The notes under the pieces were generated by a model that was not told the DNA's origin, did no database searches, and saw nothing but the letters and a program-made list of their open reading frames with translations. Of a DNA stretch of 64,000 bases, positions 1 through 8,120 are shown in pieces. Origin of the DNA: Pirellula sp. (lineage in GTDB: Bacteria > Planctomycetota > Planctomycetia > Pirellulales > Pirellulaceae); contig JAJTEK010000023.1 in NCBI GenBank assembly GCA_021299695.1, positions 1 to 64,000 of the forward strand, written 5' to 3'. The position numbers and the translations under genes were made by a program. Within the stretch, counting starts at the first letter, position 1. Every line of letters starts with the position of its first letter.

Positions 1-2816
1 CTCGCATCCCTATAGGTCTCGTACAACTGCTCGGCCAGGAGCGGTTCGCTCCCTTCGGCCTGTTCGACCGTATCCTTGATGCGATTCAATAAATCAAGGT
101 ACTGCTGTTTCTGTTCCTTCCAATCCTCGAGTTTTCTTTCTGGAACGTTTCCTTCTTGATTCAATTCCGCATCGCTGCGAAGCAATGACTCGCGCCTCGG
201 GCTGTTGGCCTCTGGCTGATCGGTTGTTGACTCACTGCGATCCGGCCCGTTCGTTTTGGATTCTGGATCCCTCGCAGGCAGATTCGCTTGTTCCCGCAGT
301 TGGCGTTCCAATTCGGATTGATTGTTTGCAACCTTCTGGGCTTGCTCGATCAACTGCTGGACATCCCTTTGAAGGGACTCGGAGCTTTGCCCTCGGAGTT
401 GCTCGCGTGTCTGCTCGACGGATTGCTCTGCGCGTGTTCCGGAGTTCAACGCTGCTGAGGGATTGGCCTCTTGCAATTGCCGCTCGGATTGCTGCATTTG
501 TTCGCGAGCGTTCTCGATCTCTCGTCGTGATTCTTCCATTGCATTTCTCGACTCAGGCTCGTTCATCCGTTCGAGTAATTCATCTGCATCCTGTACGAGT
601 TCCTGTTGATCTTCTCGCAATTGTTCTAGACGGTCTTGAAGCTCCTTCTTTTCCTGTTCGTCTTTGGCCGATTGCAGTGCTAGATCCAATTCACGAACTT
701 GCTCGTTGAGGTCCTCTTGCCGACGTGCCAACTCATCGAGGCGATTCATCACCTGGCGCATCTCTCGCTCAGAGTTTTCCTCTTCGGTCATGGGTTGCGA
801 TTCCTCCTCGTAGCGGCTCGGATCCTGTTCGAGTTGCAATTGCTGGATTTGCTCCTGTCGATTCCGCTCTGAGGCGGATTGAGACCTTTGGCTCGAGGAT
901 TGCTGCTGTTGACTTTGCGAGACTTCATGCTCGCGGGCTCGCAAGCGGAGTAGGCCTTCGTAAGCTCCTCGCATCTGCTTGATCGCCCCACGTAGAGCGA
1001 CAGATGGAGTATCCGACCCGGTTTGGTTCAATTCGGCGATCGCCTCGCGCATGCTCGATTGAACTTTGAGCAAATCCTGGGCTGCATTCGGCGCTTGCAA
1101 TTGCTCCTTGAGAGCCTCGGTTTGCTCGAGGGCTTGATTTTGTGATTCCAGAAGAATCGGCAGTTGTTCTTGGATGCTCTGGGAGGCATCCGGATTGGGT
1201 TTAGGGTTGGTTCGTAGTAAATTCCAGGTCGCCGAGAGGATTTTCTTTTGAAGCTCTGCCAATTCCTCGGCTTGTTGCGCCGATTCGGAGCCTTGCTGTT
1301 GTTGCTGCTCTTGACGTTGTTGGGTGGCCGAGGCGTCTGTTTCCCGGAAGATCTCCTCGAAGGGACGGACCTCTGCAAAGTACATCTCGCTTTCTATCCG
1401 CCTTGGTTGCCCATCGCGATCCAAGTCTTCGGTCCAGAAATGGTAGGTGACCAACTGATCTGCTTTGGCTTGGAGAGACTCAAGATCGATCAGATGCTGC
1501 AATTCAGTTTTTTTCTTCGGCGATTCACCAGGGGAGCTGAGCTCAATGTCCGACGGTTCGCTATCCCCGACCGAAACCCGGATTCCAGTTCGATGGATCC
1601 CGAAATCGTCCTGCACTCGGGCTCCGACGATCATTTCCTGGATTGCCGAGACGCGCTGATCGACCGCAGAAATCAGCTTGAGATCTGGCGCACGATTGGG
1701 AATGATTTTAACGACGAACTCCTCGGCGGTTTTCTCGGATCTCCCCTCGGAGTCGGTTAGTTTCAGCCGATAACGCATCGATTCTTTTGGCGCATTACGG
1801 ATCGTGAGCTCCATGGGGTTTTGCGGATTCTCTTCCAGAAGCGTGCTCTGTCCGTTTTCGTCGATCCACTCGGCCGAAATCACCGGCTTGTTGAGCTTAA
1901 GGCTCCATCGGATTTGCGCACCGTCGACGATCGAGACGCGACGAGTATTGGAGATCGTCTTGTCCTGCTGCTGCGCATAGGCCGGTGATTGGATCGAAGC
2001 ATCGCTTTGGAGTACTGCGGGATGCTCGAAGACTCCGACTTCAAATCGCTCGCTATTTTTGGAGTTGCTTTCGATTCGATAACGGAGTGGTTCTTTGATC
2101 TTTCGAATCGTCGCACTGGCGATCGGATCGCGTAAGCTTCGTTGCATACTGACGCTTTGAGATTCCCCGCTGGGGCTCTGGGCGATGAGCAGAAGATCAT
2201 CGGAAAAGTCGTCGGAAAAACGGACGCTGACGAGTAGATCAGAACCTTTTTCTATCTGAGTGTTTCCCGGTTCGACAATCCATTCGAACCCACGAATCTC
2301 TGAGGGAGCCGACAAATTTCGCAAGCTCGTAGTTTTCGTGTACAGCATCCAAGAAGTGGTGAGCGTCGCGCCGAGCAGCATCCATTGCAAGCTCCAAAGT
2401 GTCCCGAGTTTCCATTTAGGAACGACCGTTTCCCAGTGCTGCGATTGGGCGTGCACAATCGTCTCTTCGATCAATTTCGAACGAAGGAATTCCGATTCAT
2501 CGGGTTTGATCGGCTCGATCGCTGTCAGCAGTTTTTGGTCGATATCCGGAAACCGTCTTTCGATCCTTTGGGCCACCGAGTCAAGATTGCGGTATCCGAA
2601 GCGGGTCCAAAAAAAGAAAAGGGCATAGCCAGCGATCGCCGTAGCGACAAGAAGGCCCCACGAAAAAGATTCTGCGGTGGCATTGCCGGTCTGAGTCAGT
2701 CGGCCCAATAGCAACGCCAAGAAAACAACCCAATAGGCGATCAACAACCAAGCTAGCACCTGACTGCGGAATCTCTTGGCAATTTGTTCGAGTTTGTTTC
2801 GAATTTCTGAATGCAT
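1..2816 (-). CDS. DUF4175-type large membrane protein (3' end outside the window)
   Basis: The frame is open from an ATG at 2816 to the window edge, giving at least 938 residues. A GAGGAG ribosome site lies about 8 bases upstream, and the stop of the BatA/VWA gene is 10 bases away, so this is the last visible gene of the cluster. Two hydrophobic segments near residues 20-75 are followed by a beta-rich extracytoplasmic region (about 150-450). The rest is a very long Gln/Glu-rich coiled-coil region. This layout matches the DUF4175 proteins found next to MoxR/DUF58/VWA genes in planctomycetes. The molecular function is unknown; a membrane-anchored periplasmic scaffold is only an inference. Confidence 0.8.
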   Translation of the reverse strand, partial: MHSEIRNKLEQIAKRFRSQVLAWLLIAYWVVFLALLLGRLTQTGNATAESFSWGLLVATAIAGYALFFFWTRFGYRNLDSVAQRIERRFPDIDQKLLTAIEPIKPDESEFLRSKLIEETIVHAQSQHWETVVPKWKLGTLWSLQWMLLGATLTTSWMLYTKTTSLRNLSAPSEIRGFEWIVEPGNTQIEKGSDLLVSVRFSDDFSDDLLLIAQSPSGESQSVSMQRSLRDPIASATIRKIKEPLRYRIESNSKNSERFEVGVFEHPAVLQSDASIQSPAYAQQQDKTISNTRRVSIVDGAQIRWSLKLNKPVISAEWIDENGQSTLLEENPQNPMELTIRNAPKESMRYRLKLTDSEGRSEKTAEEFVVKIIPNRAPDLKLISAVDQRVSAIQEMIVGARVQDDFGIHRTGIRVSVGDSEPSDIELSSPGESPKKKTELQHLIDLESLQAKADQLVTYHFWTEDLDRDGQPRRIESEMYFAEVRPFEEIFRETDASATQQRQEQQQQQGSESAQQAEELAELQKKILSATWNLLRTNPKPNPDASQSIQEQLPILLESQNQALEQTEALKEQLQAPNAAQDLLKVQSSMREAIAELNQTGSDTPSVALRGAIKQMRGAYEGLLRLRAREHEVSQSQQQQSSSQRSQSASERNRQEQIQQLQLEQDPSRYEEESQPMTEEENSEREMRQVMNRLDELARRQEDLNEQVRELDLALQSAKDEQEKKELQDRLEQLREDQQELVQDADELLERMNEPESRNAMEESRREIENAREQMQQSERQLQEANPSAALNSGTRAEQSVEQTREQLRGQSSESLQRDVQQLIEQAQKVANNQSELERQLREQANLPARDPESKTNGPDRSESTTDQPEANSPRRESLLRSDAELNQEGNVPERKLEDWKEQKQQYLDLLNRIKDTVEQAEGSEPLLAEQLYETYRDA

Positions 2817-2826
2817 GATGAACTCC

Positions 2827-4995
2827 TCAGCCGCTTGTCGATGGTATGGTTCGGCTGCGCGACCCCAGCGCGGTTAGTACAGATTCGAATCCGGCGAATA
2901 ATAGAACAAACAACAACATCCACCACCAACCGCGTTGACTAGCTTCCAATTGCTCCGCCAAGGGATTGGCCCGAGAAGTCCGCTCCTGATCGATCTGCGC
3001 GATATTTCGTGTGTCGATTGGGATGCCGAAACGCGAGAACTCCTCAAGCTCGATCGGATCGGTGAGGCATTCGCTTCTAGGTAAGTTTACAGCGATTGCA
3101 TCGGTTGGTTCCTTGATGAGAACAGCGCTTTCGATCGGAGCGACGCTGGCCGTTTTCCGAGAAGCGTCGAGGCTGTAGATGCCTGGCGCATCGAAACGAT
3201 GATTGGTGGATTTCCATCCCTGCTGAATCAGAGAATTGGGAATGGCATCGCCGCAGTGGTAATCGTCTTGTTCTGGCCTTGGGCTTCCAAGTTCGAAGAG
3301 CGAATTGAGGATCGGAACGAACTTACTGGACAATGCCAACTGGCTCTCGATCGGCTGCCATCCGCTTGTGAGCAACGTGACCATCCCTTTGCCAATGGGC
3401 CGCTGCAACAACGCTGCTTGGCCATCATCGAACTTAGCGAGGACACGCCAAGACTCTGGATTGAGCCCCTGGATATTGCGGTGGTGCCAGAATCGAATTT
3501 TGGTGAAGTTGTTGTACTTGGGATCCGCAAAGGGTGAGAACACCGGATGGTTCATATCGATCTCTTGCAACAAATAGTATCGATTGGATTCGGCTTCAGA
3601 GATCGCTAGAGAATCCTCGTCAAACCAGCTCTTAAGTATCAATGCCGCGTCGGCAGGCTGCTGATCTGCCGTTGGCGGGTTTCGGGTTTCAAGGGGCCGA
3701 TCCAAGACCCACAGTACGTGGAGGCCTTGTTCGATCCATGGCTTGATGCGCTCGGCGCAAGGTAGACTCAAGTCGCTGGAAGCGACGACCCAACGGGGTG
3801 GGCTTTGGCCTTCCTCGAGGAGCAAATCGTTGGGGTCTTTCTGCTCCCATTGGACCTCAAGTTGTGGTTGTGAAACGGGAACCCTCGTGGCGAAGTACCA
3901 AAGAGAATCCTTCGATTCACGCATCCGAGAGTCGATGCAAAGGGCTCTTGCCAAGGACTTTTTACCTCGGTAGAGGTACTCTCGGTTGTCGAAGGGTTGC
4001 TCGTCGCCCTGTAGTTCCAGGACTAAAGGTACCGAAGGATCCAGCTCAAGCGGACGAGTCAACGAAATAATTTGCTGCTCTCCTGCCGGAACATACACCT
4101 CGGTTTTGGTTGAATCGAATGCGAGGCCATTGGAGTCGAGCCATTGCAATCGAAATCGATCGGTCGGTGCATCGATCGAATTGCGGACCGCAACCCGCAC
4201 GGTGTCTTCAGTGGAATCTCGATCGGCCTGATCGGCCTGATCGGCGTTGGACAAGATGGTCAGCGATGCGTTCCCGGGGGACTTGGGTTTGCAAACCAAT
4301 GGGATCACAGGGATATCCGATGGCCACTGGATCGATCCGAGACTTTCCAGCGAGTTTCCTCGTTGGAAATCCGATGCGATTGCGATCTGGGCAGAACGAA
4401 CCAATGGCCCTTGCTCGGTTTCTAGCGATTCCTCCTCAAGTAGCTCTAAAGCCTGGAGAAGCCCCTTTCCGATGTCCGATGCAAACCACGTTGGAGACAG
4501 TGCATCGAGTGCCTGAATCGCCAAGGTTTGGCTCTGGCCAGGAGCTTGTCGAGCTTGCTCAATAGAAACAATGGGTTCGAGCCGATCGGTCAGCAGATAG
4601 ACGGCCAAGGAGTCGGCTTGACCACTTTGGGAGAGGTACTCTTTGGATTTGGAGATCGCTTGTTCCCAAACACCTGGGCGTCTCATGCTTGCGCTCGCAT
4701 CGATCAGTAGAACTCGGTCTTTGCCTGGGTCGAGCGAAGCGGTTTGTTGAACCAAGTTCTTCAGATACGGTCTTGCAAAGGCGAAGGCTAGAGCCAGGAG
4801 TATGAGCGATCGCAAAAACAAGAGAAGCCAATGTTCGATTCGGCTTCGGCTCGTCAGACGTCGAGCCGAGGGTTCCAGGAAGAGGATCGAACTAAAATCG
4901 ATCACGTCCCTGGGGCGTTTTCTGACCAGGTGAGCAAGAATCGGAGCCAGCACAGCCAAGCCTGCGAGCAGATACAACGGAGTTAAAAAGCTCAT
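2827..4995 (-). CDS. BatA / von Willebrand factor A domain membrane protein
   Basis: This is a 722-residue protein. The N-terminus is a BatA (aerotolerance-regulator N-terminal) domain with two membrane helices (about residues 5-25 and 57-77) and the typical 'PRDVIDFSSILFLEPS' stretch. A VWA domain follows, with an intact MIDAS start DASAS near residue 100. A last membrane helix lies near residue 700, before a short basic tail. The start codon overlaps the stop of the DUF58 gene by four bases (ATGA), so the two are translationally coupled. Such proteins work with MoxR AAA+ ATPases in envelope or complex maturation; the target here is unknown. A short 9-base tandem repeat (4220-4244) encodes repeated Ala-Asp-Gln. 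Confidence 0.88.
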   Translation of the reverse strand: MSFLTPLYLLAGLAVLAPILAHLVRKRPRDVIDFSSILFLEPSARRLTSRSRIEHWLLLFLRSLILLALAFAFARPYLKNLVQQTASLDPGKDRVLLIDASASMRRPGVWEQAISKSKEYLSQSGQADSLAVYLLTDRLEPIVSIEQARQAPGQSQTLAIQALDALSPTWFASDIGKGLLQALELLEEESLETEQGPLVRSAQIAIASDFQRGNSLESLGSIQWPSDIPVIPLVCKPKSPGNASLTILSNADQADQADRDSTEDTVRVAVRNSIDAPTDRFRLQWLDSNGLAFDSTKTEVYVPAGEQQIISLTRPLELDPSVPLVLELQGDEQPFDNREYLYRGKKSLARALCIDSRMRESKDSLWYFATRVPVSQPQLEVQWEQKDPNDLLLEEGQSPPRWVVASSDLSLPCAERIKPWIEQGLHVLWVLDRPLETRNPPTADQQPADAALILKSWFDEDSLAISEAESNRYYLLQEIDMNHPVFSPFADPKYNNFTKIRFWHHRNIQGLNPESWRVLAKFDDGQAALLQRPIGKGMVTLLTSGWQPIESQLALSSKFVPILNSLFELGSPRPEQDDYHCGDAIPNSLIQQGWKSTNHRFDAPGIYSLDASRKTASVAPIESAVLIKEPTDAIAVNLPRSECLTDPIELEEFSRFGIPIDTRNIAQIDQERTSRANPLAEQLEASQRGWWWMLLFVLLFAGFESVLTALGSRSRTIPSTSG

Positions 4996-5921
4996 AGAGA
5001 TCCGACAGCCTCTCGCATCGAAAGGAAGTTGCTCAGAACCAGTTCCATGGGGTCGGTCGTTTGGAAATCGACACAGGGAATCCCAAGGGGTGTGAGGATG
5101 TCGGACAATTCTGAGCGGTGTTTTTGGAAGTTTCGTTGGTAACTATCCGCCACTTCCACTGGATCGACAAAACGTTCTTCTCCGGATTCAACATCGCGTA
5201 CCAAAACGGGTTTCTCGTGATGAAACCTCAATTCCATGGGATCCAAAACCCGCAGCAAGACCACTTCGTGCCGCCGAGCCCGCAGGAATGCCAAAGGAGC
5301 TTTTAACGCATCAGGCCAAACCATCAGGTCCGATACGATGACAATGAGGCTTCGATGCTGCACCAACTGGGCGATCTGTTCGAGGGGTGCGATCAAATCC
5401 GTGGCTTGGCCGGCACAAGGTTTCGAGAGCATCGAAAGGATGCGTTGAAATTGGCCCGTCCGGAATCTCGCCGTAAGCCAATCAGTAACACGTTGATCAA
5501 AAGTAACAGCGCCGACAGCATCGCGTTGCCGAAGCAGAAAAAGTCCTAGCGTAGCGATCAGCGTACGAGCGTATTCGTACTTGGTGTAATCGATCGAACC
5601 GTACTGCATCGACTTGCTCTGATCGATCACCAGATAGCATCGACGATTTGTTTCATCCTCAAAGCGTTTCTGGTAGTATCGATCGGAACGAGCATAGAGT
5701 TTCCAATCGATCGTTTTTGGATCATCGCCGAGCGAATAAGGTCGGTACTCGCTGAATTCGACCGAAAAACCGTGCTTGGGACTCCGGTGCAAACCGGTCT
5801 GGAATCCGTCGACAACCTTTTGGGCTCGCCACTGCAAATTGCGAACTGCCATGAGCGTCTTTAAATCAATCCACGCGGATGCTTGGTTCGTTTGCGAATC
5901 GGTTCTGTTTTCCAGTGCCAA
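4992..5921 (-). CDS. DUF58 domain protein
   Basis: This 309-residue protein has the DUF58 hallmark: 'SEYRPYSLGDDPKTIDW' near residues 58-74, then 'KRFEDETNRRCYLVIDQSKSM', a VWA-like core with a DxSxS-type site. It lacks N-terminal membrane helices, unlike the second DUF58 protein in this window, so it is probably cytoplasmic or peripheral. The start is a TTG at 5921, chosen because AGGGG lies about 9 bases upstream and no ATG precedes the conserved region. It begins 12 bases after the MoxR stop. DUF58 proteins are the usual partners of MoxR ATPases. Confidence 0.9.
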   Translation of the reverse strand: MALENRTDSQTNQASAWIDLKTLMAVRNLQWRAQKVVDGFQTGLHRSPKHGFSVEFSEYRPYSLGDDPKTIDWKLYARSDRYYQKRFEDETNRRCYLVIDQSKSMQYGSIDYTKYEYARTLIATLGLFLLRQRDAVGAVTFDQRVTDWLTARFRTGQFQRILSMLSKPCAGQATDLIAPLEQIAQLVQHRSLIVIVSDLMVWPDALKAPLAFLRARRHEVVLLRVLDPMELRFHHEKPVLVRDVESGEERFVDPVEVADSYQRNFQKHRSELSDILTPLGIPCVDFQTTDPMELVLSNFLSMREAVGSL

Positions 5922-5933
5922 TGGATTTAACCC

Positions 5934-6980
5934 CTAAGACTCGCAAGGAATTTCGTTGAGCAGTTTTTCAATGGCGTCCTCGACGGTCATTCCCTGTGCC
6001 TCAGCTTTGTAAGACAACAGCAAGCGATGCCGAAGAACAGGGGGGGCCAAGCTGCGGATGTCCTCAAATCTCCCATGGGTTTTGCCATGGAGAATTGCTC
6101 GTGCTTTGGCTCCCAAAACCAACATTTGTGCAGCCCGAAGACCCGCTCCCCAGGTAATGGAGTCGTTGACCCACTGCGGGGTGTTCGGCTGGTTTGGTCT
6201 TGTGGCAGACACGAGCCGCACGGCATAACGAGCAACGTCCTGCGCAACTGGAACCTTCCGCACCAAGGCTTGGAATTGCAAGATATCCATGGCGTCAAAG
6301 AGCGCTTCGATCGGTTCGGCCGTCCGACTCGTCGTGTCGAGTACAACCTTTAACTCGTCTTCAAAAGGGAGATAATCGATCAGCACATTGAACATGAATC
6401 GATCGAGCTGTGCCTCTGGGAGCGGATAAGTCCCTTCCATTTCGATCGGGTTTTGAGTCGCTAGAACGAAAAAAGGTTTGGGCAAGCCGTATCTCTTTCC
6501 AGCCGCCGTCACCTGGTGCTCTTGCATGGCTTCGAGCAATGCCGACTGGGTTTTGGGGGGCGTGCGATTGATTTCGTCGGCGAGGATTACGTTGGCAAAG
6601 ACTGGCCCAGGGACAAATCGTAGCTCACGGTGCCCTTGATTGTCCGTGAGAATTTCTGTGCCGGTGATGTCTGCGGGCATCAGATCCGGAGTGAATTGGA
6701 CTCGGCTAAAGTCCAAGTGGAATGCTTGAGCTACGCTGCGCACAAGTAGGGTTTTAGCAAGCCCTGGAGCGCCGGTGATCAAGCAATGTGTTCCGGAAAA
6801 CAGACAGATCAAGAGTTGCTCGATGACCTCCTTTTGACCGACGATGGTTTTCTCAAGCTCCCGCTCGAGCAGGACGCGCCCTTTCTGGATCTGGTCGAAC
6901 AACGCAGCATCCGATGATCCGCTAGGGGATTCGTTTGCCGACTCTTCGTTCGATCCATCACCCCTCGATGCAGTATTCAA
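5934..6980 (-). CDS. MoxR-family AAA+ ATPase
   Basis: This is a 348-residue protein. The MoxR AAA_3 core carries a variant Walker A, GAPGLAKT, near residue 75. It also has the family segments 'FVPGPVFANVILADEINRTPPKTQSALLEAMQE' and 'FVLATQNPIEMEGTYPLPEAQLDRF' (Walker B and sensor 1), and a C-terminal AAA lid. The first 25 residues are Ser/Glu-rich and probably disordered. The start is TTG with GAGG just upstream. MoxR proteins act as chaperone-like ATPases on VWA partners; the DUF58 and BatA/VWA genes directly downstream are the obvious clients. Confidence 0.93.
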   Translation of the reverse strand: MNTASRGDGSNEESANESPSGSSDAALFDQIQKGRVLLERELEKTIVGQKEVIEQLLICLFSGTHCLITGAPGLAKTLLVRSVAQAFHLDFSRVQFTPDLMPADITGTEILTDNQGHRELRFVPGPVFANVILADEINRTPPKTQSALLEAMQEHQVTAAGKRYGLPKPFFVLATQNPIEMEGTYPLPEAQLDRFMFNVLIDYLPFEDELKVVLDTTSRTAEPIEALFDAMDILQFQALVRKVPVAQDVARYAVRLVSATRPNQPNTPQWVNDSITWGAGLRAAQMLVLGAKARAILHGKTHGRFEDIRSLAPPVLRHRLLLSYKAEAQGMTVEDAIEKLLNEIPCES

Positions 6981-6995
6981 CGCAACCTCACTCTT

Positions 6996-7835
6996 TCAAT
7001 GCGTCATCGCATAAGTAACAATATTGATGCCCATAGGATAAGCCTTCTTCACAGAAAACTCCTCGAAATACCAGGGATCCTCCCCTTCACGTTCCCAACC
7101 ATCCCCGAGATCCGTGTTGTGGCAGATAAAGACCATGATCCTGCCTTGATCGTCGAAGATCGCTTGGTAATGTGGGATGCTCGTGTCGGATCCATCACGC
7201 GGCTCCCAGATCACTCCACTTTGTCTGCCATTCCAAGCCGAATGGATCGACGGTAGCTGTGGTTTTTCCTTCAAATCGTAGACGCAGTGGAAAATCTCAT
7301 GCTCCAGCGGGACTTCTTGTGGTTCTCTGTTGGGAAACACCCGTTTGAGCTCTCGGTAGAAATTTTCGTACTCCTTGTCGCCCCAAAAATCATCGACCAT
7401 CAAAAATCCACCGTTATCGAGGTACTTGCGCAACGCCGATACCTCCGGCTCATGAAACCTCAAATCCCCCGGTTCGATGATGTAGATGAAGGGATATTCG
7501 AAAAGCTTCGGATCGCTCAATTCCAAAACAATCGGCTCTGGATTCACCTTGAGGGTCGTCAACTGCTGAAGCCTCAAACTGAAATTCAACTCGCTATCTC
7601 GAAAGTCCGTCGCCCACCCCCCTCCACGGCGATAGCCCGCCGAATCGTACTTGATCCTCACGAAGGTAAACGAGTCCTTGACGAACTTGCGGTCGAGTTC
7701 CCAACTCTCTACACCACCGCGTCCGGCCGATTGCCAATCGCGCCGAAATCGCCCGCGGGGAGGCTGGGCTAAAACCAATACGGTCGAAGCAAGCAGGACC
7801 GAGCTTGCGAGGATAAGCTTCCAATTCGTTTTCAT
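6996..7835 (-). CDS. DUF4159 domain secreted protein
   Basis: From the ATG at 7835 the protein has 279 residues and begins with a clear signal peptide (MKTNWK, a hydrophobic core, then VLAQ|PP). A longer reading from an ATG at 7901 would place 22 extra residues before it, so I prefer the internal start. The body is a DUF4159 domain with 'ATDFRDSELNFSLRLQQLT', 'EPGDLRFHEPEVSALRKYLDNGGFLMVDDFWGD' and 'HNTDLGDGWERE'. DUF4159 often occurs fused or next to BatA/DUF58 modules and resembles a GATase-1-like fold. It is the first gene of the minus-strand cluster and ends 15 bases before the MoxR gene. Confidence 0.85.
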   Translation of the reverse strand: MKTNWKLILASSVLLASTVLVLAQPPRGRFRRDWQSAGRGGVESWELDRKFVKDSFTFVRIKYDSAGYRRGGGWATDFRDSELNFSLRLQQLTTLKVNPEPIVLELSDPKLFEYPFIYIIEPGDLRFHEPEVSALRKYLDNGGFLMVDDFWGDKEYENFYRELKRVFPNREPQEVPLEHEIFHCVYDLKEKPQLPSIHSAWNGRQSGVIWEPRDGSDTSIPHYQAIFDDQGRIMVFICHNTDLGDGWEREGEDPWYFEEFSVKKAYPMGINIVTYAMTH

Positions 7836-8120
7836 CGGCACCAAGATGCTTGCTCCCTCATGCTTGCCTAATTCGGTTGCCTGGCGGTCTGCGATCTGCA
7901 TGACGGGGCGATTACCCCTTCAGTTGCATCCGTCGATTGCACCCAACGTAGTGAATTTTCCGGGTTGCTGGGCGCTATCGCAAGCAAAATTCTAGGTTCG
8001 GATCCTAGAATGCCGAGTTAAATACGGACCGAAGTGGTGCACGAGCTCCACAAATCAGTCATACTACTGGAAACCGGCTCGTTCGGTCGGTCGCACCCCT
8101 CTCTCATTCGAACCGTTGCA

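Noticed and set aside
1248-1760. Plus-strand open frame of 170 residues inside the left-edge gene
   Set aside because: It is opposite to the continuous minus-strand DUF4175 frame, which has a ribosome site, membrane helices and an unbroken run to the edge; this frame shows no domain.
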